Assembly: GCA_964020085.1 (NCBI GenBank)
Contig: OZ026604.1
Coordinates: 20,593,894-20,657,893 of the forward strand
DNA length: 64,000 nucleotides
Reading direction: 5' to 3'
From: Micromussa lordhowensis
Lineage: Eukaryota; Cnidaria; Anthozoa; Scleractinia; Lobophylliidae
Below are positions 11,963 to 24,100 of this stretch, one piece after another. The notes under the pieces are model-generated. The model had not been told where the DNA came from. It saw nothing but the letters and a program-made list of their open reading frames with translations, and searched no databases. How positions within the stretch are numbered: the stretch's first letter is position 1; each line of letters opens with the position of its first letter. A program made the translations under genes and the position numbers.

Positions 11963-14445
11963 AACTCGGAAATGGTCTATTTCGATACATTTAAATTCAG
12001 CCTAAAACAATAGGCCCCAGCACGAGGCTCCGGGGAAAAAATCCCACAAACTCTTGCTGAGGTCTATTGTCTTAGGATGAATTGTAATTTATCGAAATTG
12101 GTCTATTGACTGGCCTTCGTTCTGAAGCAACTCCGCCCCTTCTTTCCGGTCTGTTCGGCTCTGGAGGTGAAAAGTTTTCAAGAGGGAGCTTGCTTGAAAT
12201 CAATCGACTGTCCAACGTAAATTTGCAAACAGTTGAAGAGCTACTTTTCCCGAAAAAAAGTACGTGCGAGAAGTCAATCCGGTCGAGATTAACTTCATTA
12301 CAAGAGCTGCAACCACCGGAAAACGTGGAAAATCGGGTTAGGAGAAATAAACCGCAAAATCTTTTTATGGCCTTATGCCATCAAGATATTGGACACGATC
12401 AGTAGTACACATACTAAGTTTTAGTACAGTTTTTCAAAACATCCACTGATCATGAAATGAAATGATTATATGAAGGTATCAGATGCAGTGAATATTCAGC
12501 AAAAGCGTGAATATGCTTAATGAATAAACCTAGCAAATTTAAAGTGGTTGACGCGTCTGCTAAAGTGAGCTCAGTTGACTTGGAATTTGAGGCCTTTCCG
12601 ACACGTCATCTTAAATATTAACGTTGTAAGGGGAAAGTAACTTTCGAAAGTTCTTGTTGAACCCATCGTGTAACCTTTTAGCTGCATGTAGCGATAGAAA
12701 TTACGACGTAAAAAGTCAACTGAGTCTGAAAGCTCAGACTGGAGAGGACTGGGGAATGCATAACATGTTTATTAACGATAAAGCGCCGGATCGTCTTGTT
12801 GCATCATATTCATAACGAAAGGCGCACGGCTAAATTCAGCTTTCGGCGACAATTTCCGATTGCGATTTAAATTTGTCTTTATTGCGTCCATGCTAAGAGC
12901 AGTCAATGCGAGGAGAAAAAAGGACAAAACAAAGCTTAAGTAGGTTCTGTAGAACTTAAATTGGAAAAGATTATGACTGATTGCATAACAGTCAAAGCAC
13001 TGCCGGTAGGGATTGTTGATTGTTTACCTTTTCATCACTCACGTGAATTTTATAGGTTTCCACGGCACACGCATAGAATGACTTTGTCTCTTTACTATTA
13101 TAATAAAAAGCTGAATCAAAAATCATCGTAAATTTCAATGCATGTTTCGCGTATATCACATTGCAATTTGAGCTAGAAAATAAAGTTTCTGTTGAGCTCC
13201 TATGGTACAATTACAATACTACCGGCGAATTTATGGGTGTCTGAAAAGTTAACTCAAGTTTTGCAACTATACGTACAATACTGCTCCTAAATAGAGGTTG
13301 TTTTAAGGGACTTACCCTTTAGTTTAGTCGCAGAAAATACCCTCAAGATTCACAGCCAAGGATAAGTTTGTAAACCTCTCTTTTCAGAGTTCGTCGTCAG
13401 TACAGAAAGCAATTACTAACATGACGTGTACAACCGTTCTGCCCAGCTGTCGTTTGTCGAGTAAATAATTAAAAAACACAATGGCTTTGTAAACGGAATA
13501 GCAAATCAAGTGAAAGAAAAAGAAAAGCTATTCAAGAGAACGTCTCCCCAGGCACAAAAAAATATATTTGTTTATCGTCGGAGAAAGACAAAGTAAGTTC
13601 TTCCGCTCATGCATGTCTTTCAAAGTACGTAACTACAAGTTTCTGACATGCTAGAGTTATGTCATGAGTGAAACATTGACCGGTCAGTCGAATGAAACCG
13701 GCGATCGAAGCTTACAGATTTATCAAAAGTTGTGTCGATAGCTGAACAATTAAATGTTAATCGCATGCATGTACATAAAGGTCAAAAGCGAATAGTCCCA
13801 GATAAAACTTTCAGGTTTGCTGTTTCACGCAAACAAAAGCAGAAAATTAACGGTAGAGAATGTGCAACTCTCAGTATAAATAACTTGACGTCAATTTCTC
13901 TACTGGAAGCTTATTTTACGGTTGTCGTGTTACTAAAATAAATAAAATCGGCGACTCGAAACAGTCAGTTCGGACTTCTAATAATTTCAACTCGTAACTG
14001 CAGCAAGTCCGAAAGTCTTTTCATTCATTTTTTCTTCGGAAGTACTATTTCCCTAATTAATTAGATGATTTTAAATTGTGTCTATAACAAAATCACGGGT
14101 TCTCTACGCGCATCACGTAATACTGACGCGGTCGGGCCATAGAAATTTGGCCGTATTCACGTACAGAGGCCGAATTCACAGGGTCAGTATTCTTTGGAAA
14201 AGGTGTGGGAAATATTGAAATAAGGCTGGCTCTTCGTCTACCTCGCACCGATTAATATGTACGAAAAAGTTTCTCTTATAGGACCCTTATAGCGGTGACG
14301 CGTTGTGGAATACCTTTCCAACTGAGCTAAGCAACTTCACTTTTGAGTGAACTAACAACACGGCGCCCCTGAAAAGCAGTACTTTTGTTTTCATTAATTT
14401 CTGTTTATCAAGTTGTTAGTTTAGTTAGGCTTCTATTCATTGGCT
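11963..14445. other. No gene seen
   Basis: No recognisable exon or RNA gene. A 99-codon plus frame at 12106-12405 has ordinary amino acid composition but no motif I know and no splice partner I can support. A short inverted pair (CCCAGCTTCCGACTA / TAGTCGGAAGCTGGG) lies just beyond, at about 14450-14517. Confidence 0.4.
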
Positions 14446-14568
14446 TCTCCCAGCTTCCGACTACTGCCGAACGCGCGGTAATCAAATCAAATTCAGACAG
14501 CATAGTCGGAAGCTGGGGAGGAGACGCCGAACATTTGATTGACGGTAGCGAAAAACGACTTTGAATTT

Positions 14569-14743
14569 TAGGTTGCGTTCCTTTGTTGTGATCCGGATCC
14601 GGATCAGTGATCCAAGATCACTCGGATCATGGTACATCAAAGAAACCGATGAATCCGTGACCAGAGTGGATATATCGGCTCCTTTGATGTACCATGATCC
14701 GTGTGATCTCGGATCCGGATCACTCAAAAGGAACGCAACTTAG
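14569..14743. mobile_element. Palindromic MITE (~175 bp)
   Basis: Nearly the whole element is an inverted repeat. Left arm GTTGCGTTCCTTTG, then GATCCGGATCC and CGGATCATGGTACATCAAAG are mirrored on the right, ending GGAACGCAAC. TTAG flanks both sides and is a plausible target duplication. The repeated GGATCC/GATCCGGATC core makes a strong hairpin. Confidence 0.75.
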
Positions 14744-15017
14744 GACGTCTGCATACGAGCCTAATGGTTCATCAGGCCGGAGCTTATCCCGGTTTCAGTG
14801 GCATGAAGCGACTGGGAGTATTTCTACTCCCCCCTGGATGGGATGCTAGTCCATCGCAGGGTTACCCCCAGCATTAAATTTATACACCTGGGTGGAGAGG
14901 GGCACTGTGAGAGTGAAGTGTCTTGCCCAAGAACACAACACAATGTCCCCGGCCAGGGCTCGAACCCGGAGCGCTCAGTCGAGCGCAGTAACCATGAGGC
15001 CACCGCGCCCCCACGAC
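14744..15017 (-). mobile_element. tRNA-derived SINE, reverse orientation
   Basis: On the minus strand it begins with GTGGGGGCGCGGTGGCCTCA, an A-box-like 'GGTTACTG' stretch and a B-box-like 'GGGTTCGAGCC', followed by a conserved body. A second copy in plus orientation lies at 59340-59600. The 12-base duplication AACGCAACTTAG flanks it exactly (14732-14743 and 15018-15029), showing insertion into the right end of the preceding MITE. Ordinary host SINE, not a gene. Confidence 0.85.
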
Positions 15018-15163
15018 AACGCAACTTAGAGTGGTTCATAGAAAGCGTGACTAACTTGCGTGACAAGGTTAGTACCCAGTCTCCCGCAGAACACCTCGGA
15101 TCAGTATTGAATGCTGCAAGGTGTCGTGAAGTCGTGGAGGTTTTAATTTAGAGTTTGACCAAA

Positions 15164-15199
15164 ATGTCCTACCTACATACACACTGGAGGGATGTTGAT
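15164..15199 (+). CDS. TTC38: TTC38 exon 1 (coding part)
   Basis: Twelve codons from the ATG, ending at GTAAGT in phase 0. It supplies [13 protein letters not shown] chose this ATG because it is the only one in phase directly before the donor that joins to exon 2. Confidence 0.8.
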
Positions 15200-18100
15200 G
15201 TAAGTAACAGTTCTTTTGTTGATGCATTGAAAAATAACAGCTCAAATGAATACAAATTTTACAAAACCTCGGCGGACTTACAAAGGGAAAGCTTAACTAA
15301 TTAAAATAGCTCGGTGTTCGATCGATGTAGTCGGAAAGTTTTTTGTGTTTTTAAACTCAGAACATTTAAACTTCCATGCTATACTCTTACCTTACAAGTT
15401 CACAGAGCAAACCTTTTACCTGTTGCGTTTTGGTTTTAAGAAGGATATTTTGAGGGACCGAGCAGAGTTGAAAATCAAAATCAACGATGACTGGGCATTA
15501 TTGCATGGGTATAAAAATATTTAATAAATTTTTTGGCTTGCAGGCTGCAGCCCAGTTTTATAGTAGAATGGCCCTCGACTTTAACCTGATAGCTTATTTA
15601 TTGGCCCTTTGTTTTGTACTTTTGAAATATGTTTTACGTTAACATGTGAATAGGTATAAAAGAAAATTGCTTAGTGTGCAAAATTACTGTATAAATTTAT
15701 ATTTATGCCATCATTATAACCTTATTTAATACTAAGACTTAATTAACTTGTTCGTAATTAATTAAAAGTTTGGCACTGATAAACTGTATTATACCAAGTA
15801 AACTAAAAAAATGTGGAAAAATAGAATTATAATAATGCTCCACATCACTTCCTGTAAGTTTTCAAATTAGTTGATAAAGCCAATAAAAATTATATCTATT
15901 TTCTTGTTTCCTAATCATGTGTTAATCCTTGCAAAACTAAGGCTCAGTTCAGACGTCACGCTTCTGCCGTGCTGAACTAAATTGCAACTTGGTTTGACCA
16001 TAGCACGGCAGGAAAACAGACTCTGATTCAGACGTCTTGCAAAAGTTGAACCAAATTCAGGATCTACTGATGCCTCATACATGTAACAATTCCCCTCCTA
16101 ACTCCCTGTGGGAATGCGATCATGCCAAAATAAATTAACATAATTTAATAATTCTGTTTGGTGCAACAGAAGCACAACATTTGAATCGCTGTCAAACTTA
16201 ATTGCTCTCATAATTCCTGAATTTAGCTTATCATGGGAGAAGCATGACATCTGAACTGGGCCTAAATGAAAAATTATTTAAGTGCATTGACTATTTGCAG
16301 GCATGGAGGAAAGAAGGTCTCCCATTGTCCACAACTAGCAATGAAGCTGCAAAAATGTTTGATGCTTCGCTTACTCAGGTTAGTTTAATTGATTCAAAAT
16401 AATGCTGCCTTCAGTGACACGTCAAGGCTCTGTATAAGATGGACCAGGGTGCCTGCATGGGCAGAATTTTCCCCTTCCTTCAGTCCTTCTCAAAGTAAAG
16501 GTTCAAAAGCGTTAATCTGCCATTTGTCATTAATTACTAATTGTATAATTGAAGGGGTACGTGGAAAAAGACTCTAATTAAGTGACATCAGATAGACTGC
16601 AAGATTCTCCTTACTTTTTCGCTTCTTTCTATGAAGAAGGAGAATTCAATATCAGATCAAGAATTACTATATGGCTTTTTTCCGGGCAACCCTAAAAGCC
16701 GGAATCCGGAATCGGGAATCACAGGTCATTGTTTTACCAATACACAGAGTAGAAACTATCCTAAACATTCATAAAAGCTAACCTTAGGTCTAAAAACGTT
16801 TGTTTAGGCCTAATCAGGCCTAAGGTTAGCTTTTATGAATGTTTAGGATAGTTTCTACTCTGTGTATTGGTAAAACAATGACCTGTGATTCCGGATTCCG
16901 GATTCCGGCTTTTGTAGGGTTGCCCCTTTTTTCCACGCACAATGTTCTTAGGATCCAATTGTATACTTGTTATACTGCATGCAGTTGAACAAAAAGTAAA
17001 TCTTGCTTAAGGTAATAAGCTAGCTAAATGTATGTGATGATTATATTATGGTTACAAACAGTACAGTAACTTACATGTAATTTATAATTATACTGTTTAG
17101 GCTGTTTTATTGATAATTTAGTTGATTGATCAGATCTCTCAGTTAGTACACGCACTGTGATTGGTCAATTTAATTAGCGGGCCGTATTCTACTGTACTGC
17201 CCACTAAAATTTGAAGCTGCTTTTGTTACGAAAATGTTTCTTGATTTATCGCCAAGTGTAATTCTCTTTTCTAGTAAAGGTTTAAAACTTTCTTTTACTT
17301 CTGAAATTGTGCATTAAAACCTGCTAATGACTTAAGAGTCAAATTAACAATTTTTTTAAATTGACTCGTTTTGCTTTCGAGGTTCCTCATAAATTTGAAG
17401 CCGTTCCGTTTAGATAGAAATCGTTCCTGAACCCGTCAGACACACAATAGAGATATAACAAATATCTTGCTAACCTCATTTTCTCGGTCCGTACTGTAAA
17501 TTACGGATCCTCGTTTTTCCCCTTCGATTTATGGCCTGCCCGCTTCTCATTTGGGCCATAAATTGATAGGGAAAAAACTTGGTTCGTAACTTTAGGCCCT
17601 CGAACTTGGTTAGTAAGAGGTATTTATTTTTCGAAGATACGACATGTAAGTATGTTGACAGGGCTTGTGAAATCCTTTCTGATGCTTGGTTTTTCTCAAC
17701 AGGTCATTGCTCATCTTGAAGATGATACTGTTGGGGGTTTAGAAGCTTCAGTAACAAGGATGCTAGAGGCAGATCCTAATTTCCGTAAATATTTCATACA
17801 TTTTCTCATTTTCAACAGTCATTTTATAGCCAAAAGTATTTGCTACTGTTAGTACTGGATCCTGGTTAGGACTTCTTCCAGGGTTAATATTATTTTATAA
17901 CCTCTTGCTAAGCACTAACTTGTTATCAATGATTAATCATCCTTTTCATGTGGATCATCTGAAATTTAAAGAGATGTATATATCTGTCATTGAAACAGAT
18001 TTCATTTCAAATGCATTACTTCTAACACTTTTTAAATTAGTTAACATTGAGAGACTAATTGGTACAAAAAGCTGGACATAAATTCTAAACATCAAGTTAT

Positions 18101-21100
18101 TTACATGTATACATGTACACCACAGTCTTCTGTATATGGTCTGAAATCTAGCACAAAAAGTAATTAATTCAATGTGAATACATTGATATGTTTGTTGCAT
18201 GCACCTTTGTTATGTGTGCTGTACATAACTAAAAGATATTCTATTCCTAAAATATAAAGAAGTAAAAATAACTAATTTTGAAATCAGGAAGTGATAATGT
18301 CGCAATAATCAAGTTTAATTGCGTCTGGTTTGAGGGGATACACTGAATTTTCAGAATTCATGCAGCTGGGTCTTACAATTTATGTGTGCAGTCGATCGGT
18401 AACATGGAGCATGTATTGATCTTTTCTTAACTGAGTTTTTTGTTTTTCTTTTAGTTATGGGTCATATCCTGGCAAATGAAATTCAGATGAAACATTCCAT
18501 GGATGTTATTCAATCTCTAGCTAGTAAAGAAGATTTTACTGACAGAGAAAGACTGCATGTAGAAGCTGCAAAAGCATTGTCTGCTGGGTGAGATGTGAAT
18601 CTACTTTATCTGTAGATTCATTAAGAGTTACATGTATGCACTTGTGAATACAAATAATTTCAGACATTTTTCCGTTCCTAAGTCACTCATAAAAACAAAC
18701 AAACTAATCAGTCATTTGAAACTTCTTTACCCTTTGCTTGCAAAAAATTGAAACTCTAAAACACCTTTGTGAAAAAAACCAACACTGTGAAGACGCATAC
18801 ATATCTGCGAACAAAAGACTGTGAGATCCATGAAATTTGATGAAAATTTTGCGATACCCATTGTGCAGTTCCAGAAAATATCCATACTCCCCCTACAGAA
18901 GGGATTGGAATTTCCTGGGAGGTGGGGGGTTCTGAAAGGCCAAAAAATTTAAAGAATGTATGAAGCTTAGTTGGAATTTCCAGAGGGGTGGGGGGCTCTT
19001 AGAAAAAATCCCTTCCGTGGGGGAGGTATGGATATGTTCTGAAATTACACATTGTTTCTAAAAGGACCATGATTATAATTTTTTCACTAACCCTTCAGAT
19101 GTTTTTTGTACAACAGTGCAAAAATGCATGCTACACCATTTAATTCCCCCTAAGCAATTACTGCATGTACTGGACCAGCGTGGTCATTGTTAAATATCAA
19201 TATAATACTATTATTTACTATGAAGACCTGATTAATTGATCATCGCAGTTATAATACACCTTATTCCAAAATGGCTGCCATTTTAGTGTTCTTTTGTTTG
19301 CTTGCAAATTAGCCCTTGTTGCCTCGTTCAAGGGAAAATATTCTTTTGTATTTCGAGTTTAAAAACGAGGCACCAAGGGCTAATTTGAAGGCAAACAAAA
19401 GAACACTAAAATAGTGGCCATATTGGAATAAGGTGTATTATACACACAACTTAAGCAGTTGGAAATTTAAGTCTGAAAAAAATTCAGGCTTGAACTGGAT
19501 TCGAACCCATGACCTGGAGCTGCAATACTGGTGCAGCTCAGTTGGTAGAGCACTGTACTGGTGTCACAAAGGTCATGGGTTAGAATTCCATTCAGGTCTG
19601 AATGTTCAATTTCACAACTGCTTAAGTTGTGTGTATAACTGCGATGATCAATCATGCCTTCACATCTTTCTCAGCAGTTCAATTTATGATCTTTCATATA
19701 ATTATTCATTTGCACTATTTCTTTACTATCAAAATGTGATTCATTATAAATAATTAATATGACATTGTATTTTATTAATTTTTTATTCTAGAAAAATTCC
19801 CTATGCTCAAGACATCTGGGATGAAATCGTCGTAGCATATCCTACAGATATCTTTGCACTTAAGATGCTTACAAACTTTGGTATTTTTTTTGGTCCGAAG
19901 GACCGGATAAGAGATACTGTTGCCCGAGTTTTCCCACACTGGAAAAAAGAAATGCCATTATATGGGTAATGATTTGATTGTATTATTAATAATTATGGGC
20001 GGGGGGTACTGTCTGTATGCCGAACAAAAATTATATTTGTTCGACATACAGTGGAATCCTCATATTTTCTTGAACAAGTTCTATTTTCCAAACCTCTGGA
20101 TAACTTGAGGCAACTTGATCAAACACCTCAAGTAAAGAGTATTACATGTAGTTCTTCTCCTGATTCCTCAAGTGACCTTTAGTTACAGTAGTTAATTTTA
20201 TTTTTCAAACCAAATTTTTGTTTTCCTTGGAGGTTAAAAAAATTGGATTCCACTTTACAATTGTAATGAGCTTGAGACAAAAGTAGTTGAAACAAGTCTA
20301 TTTCATTTGCATCTAGCGATGATTCTCCAATACCCCCAGCCCCTCCACTTCCCGCCACCAACTCAATGTTACAGTTGTCTGCCTGTGCTGACTGCTCAAT
20401 CTTAGAGATTAATAACCAACATTGTTATATACATGTAACTGGCTAGACAATGCTAGTTCATGATCACATGACATCTAAAATTGAACCTGTTTACCTCCAA
20501 ATGCCATGATGAGCGGGCAACATCGCGAAAACTATGACGTCAAACGGGAAACAGTTCACTGTTACACTACAGTGTACCTGCGAAACCGCTGTTGCATGTG
20601 ATCAGAGCATGCAGTTGAAGGTGGCCTGATGTTGTCGCTGGAATCTCAGTGCATTTTTCCACCAGTTAGACCCATTTGTCTAGCTATATAACAAATCACA
20701 TAATGACTGGTCCCTTGGAGAACAGTAAATTTTGTTTCCCTCAGATCTCAACATTGAGATTCTCGGGAAGCAATATTCACTTAATGACTGGTCCCTTGGA
20801 GAACAGTAAATTTTGTTTCCCTCAAATCGCAACATTGAGATTCTCGGGAAGCAATATTCACCGTTCCCCTTGGGACCAGTCATTTAAAAGTGTTAATTGT
20901 TTGGGGCGATTGGAGGGATTTTTCCAAGGCAATTGAAAATACAATGACAGAAGTGTCTCGACACTTCTATTCCCATGATTGTACATTCAAGCAGGTCAGA
21001 TGAGTTTGATCTAACCTAGGTTGATTTGAGCTACAGGGAACTTAACATGCAGACACTCCTGTGTTGTTCTGATCCCATTATCAGATCCACTCACGAGACT

Positions 21101-24100
21101 GACTGGTTTGAGAATGAACATTACATTGTAGATACAGTTTAGCCTTAATTATTTGTTACTAATTTACTTGTTTATTTGTTTTCAACCATTTATTTACAGC
21201 TACCTCTTTGGTCTTCATGCATTTGGTTTGGAAGAGACAAACCTCTACCGAGAAGCAGAGAAACAAGCTCGTAAGGTATGTCAAGTGATTACAAGTACAC
21301 ATCCATATAAGTCTTTGCACTATGAAATCATGATCATGGACAAGGCAAAACTAGGTTTTACAGCATGCATACAGTGGAACCTTGATATAAGGAAGGGCCA
21401 AGGGACCTTATGATGAGGTTTTGTTGTATCAAGCTACGTTTCCATACATTATTTTTACTATTGCTAGGGCCAAGAGGATCAGTTGTTAAACTGAGGACTT
21501 TGCTATATAGAGATGAATAAAATGTTAAATCAAGGTTCCACTGTGCATGTGTGTGTTCAGCATTATTTTTTTTTTCACACATGCCAATATGTAGTGATTT
21601 GATCAGCACCTTAATTCCTTTCAATAAGTGTCTAAATAATGTAATTAAAAACTGGGTCATTGGATACTGCAATTCACGAGTGGAAGATCCTTGTAGGATT
21701 CCTTGTAGGGACCTGAAGCCCTTGCAGAAACCTTATGGATCTTTGTAGGGACTTTAAGGAATTACCTCAGGTGCAGGGAGTTGAAGGATCCTTGCAGAGA
21801 CTTGGCAGCTGGGACTTGAAGGATCTTTACAAGATCCTACAAGATCTTTGATTAAATGGATGAAGATCTTACAAGATCCTCATCAAGATCCACAAAGATC
21901 CTAATGCAGATCTTCAAAGATCTTGCAAGGTTTTTCATGAGGGTTACCCATATGCATCATGGTATGTGAGACAATTATACCATGATGGCAAAAGTGACTG
22001 ATTCAAGACAATATGAGTGACACATGTAGAATAGGCTCCTGAGTGTTTCTAGTTAACAGACCATTCCCAAATTCCAATGATCAGTGGTACCAACCTCATT
22101 CCCATGGTCTCTCTCCTTCCTGCCCCCCTGGTGCCAAGTTGACACTAGTGTGAGGATGAATGGAAATACAAGGAATGTGTCAAAATGTCCACTTCAGTGT
22201 TTATGGCGCGTTTTTAGTGTCAAAATTCAAAACCTCATTTCAGACATGCTGGTTTCCAATTCAAACATTTAATCCTGTAATTAAAACTTGGAGCTCTTCA
22301 ATTCAAATATGATATCTTTCTATTCCGATTTCCAATTCGCGAATTAAACATCTTGTTTAACAATTCAGATACGCTATTTGGTTACTGAAACATCCATGGT
22401 TTCAATTCAAAACAACATTTTTTCAATTCAATTTACACGCTCGAATTGGTAACCGCCAAGCTACACAGGCTAAAAGATGCCCGTCCATAACACAACACGA
22501 GGGGGAGACCTGCGTGCGCATATACAAAACATAATGCCGCAGGCACTGTCTGCTGGCGCAACCTCTTCTTCCCTCTAAAAGGTAACACGAACTAGCTAAC
22601 GGTTATGACTTAACGGGCTGGGATTACATGAGTTTATGGAAATATGACTCATGGACTAAACTGAACATAGATGAAAACGGACTAACAGAATGTCACTGTC
22701 TCTGGAAATATGCCATGAAAGTGTAAACTACTAAACCGCAAAGCTGGAGGAGCAACAGGCAGGCTAAAATCTTACATAGTCATTTAAGTACGAAGGAGGT
22801 CTGCGCTGTCTTTAAGGTCTTGGGCCAGGAGGTTCCGAAGATGAACATGGAGAGGAACTCAATGAATAGTTAGTAGCAACAACACTGGTGCGTGGCTCCT
22901 CAGGGACGAAGGCGGGAGACGGGGTATGGAAGGGGACATCAAGCGTGGTATCAGTACTGGCCAAGGAAGAGGATTGCTCATCGTCAGAAGGCACGGTAGT
23001 AAGCTCTGGTGGTGCAGGTGGGGATAACGTTGGCTGTACTGGGGCGGAGGGCGCTGCAGTAGTGACAGGTACTTGGCTCCTCGTCCTTGTCTTGGTAAGC
23101 TGGGGGCCTGGGTGGTTGGACACTACAACGGAGGGAGGCACAGGGAAGCATTCAGATAATTTGACCTTGTAGGAAGAGGCTCTAAGTTGGGAACCACTAA
23201 ATTTCTTCACGAAACACCATGGGGGGGTCAGTGGAGACGACGATGTAGCGGTCACGAGCACGTGACTTGTCCTTGTCTGAGACGAGATCGACAAGATCTC
23301 CAACTTGGAGTGGTGGTGAATTGGGTACAAGTCCACGGGGGTTCTTGGGCTTCTCGCTGAAGGCACGGTTAGAGCAGCGCAGTTCATGTTTGGCGAGTAT
23401 AAATTGAGAATCGGAGACTGGCAACTGTTCGTGGGTGAACTGGTTCCGCTGAGTCCACAATTCGCGAGACAATAGGCCGGAAAACCTTAGGCGGGAGTTA
23501 AGACGTGCAGTGGCGATAGCGAGGCCAACTTCACTAACTGGACGTCCCCCTGGTTCTTGGCGAATGATCTCTTCTTCAAGTTCACGAACAGCCTTCTCGG
23601 CGACGGGATTCTTGTTCTTATTCTTATCGCGACCGACCTCGATTGTGACGTTTAAATGCTTAAGTGAGTCATTGTTACTCATGGACGCAAAGCCAGGAGC
23701 AGGGTCTACACGTACAATCGCTCTAGGACCAACAGGAGGGTGAAGACCAATGATTAGACGTGTGAGGGCGTCGCGGAGAGTGTCATGTCGCTCGTCTTGT
23801 ATCAGACAAGAAGCGGTGAACGAGGTGGTGCATTCTCGGAGAACTAGGATCGATTGACGATGACGCTTGATGACATCAGCGGCAGAGGAGACTCCTACGA
23901 CTTCAGGGGGGTCATCAGAAGATTGCGAGATCAAAGAGGGCGGGAACGACAGAAGGGAGGCACAGGTGTGGCAGGCGGATGTCACGTGGGAAATGGCGTC
24001 GTTCATGTCCAAAGCAAAAAATTGTCGTTGAAGCACCATTTGAAACTGATGGCGGGAAGCATGGTTGAGTTTAATGTGAAGGGCAGTTAATAAACCATCT

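Larger units (their letters stand above)
19233..19651. mobile_element. Outer inverted-repeat element with tRNA-like centre (intron 4)
   Basis: Ends ATTGATCATCGCAGTTATA (19233-19252) and its inverse (19633-19651) continue inward as ACACACAACTTAAGCAGTTG on both sides once the inserted MITE at 19254-19438 is discounted. The centre holds a tRNA-like stretch and its partial inverse. Non-autonomous; mechanism not evident from the sequence. Confidence 0.8.

Noticed and set aside
12106..12405. 99-codon plus frame as a gene
   Set aside because: Ordinary composition but no motif, no support from splice sites or neighbours; left as unannotated.
14824..15151. Frames of 80 and 102 codons over the SINE
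   Set aside because: They follow the tRNA-derived SINE sequence, which is non-coding; the same happens at 59339-59627.
19530..19595. Functional tRNA-Val gene
   Set aside because: Only the D-arm region is good; the acceptor stem and T-arm do not fold properly and it sits in an inverted-repeat element.
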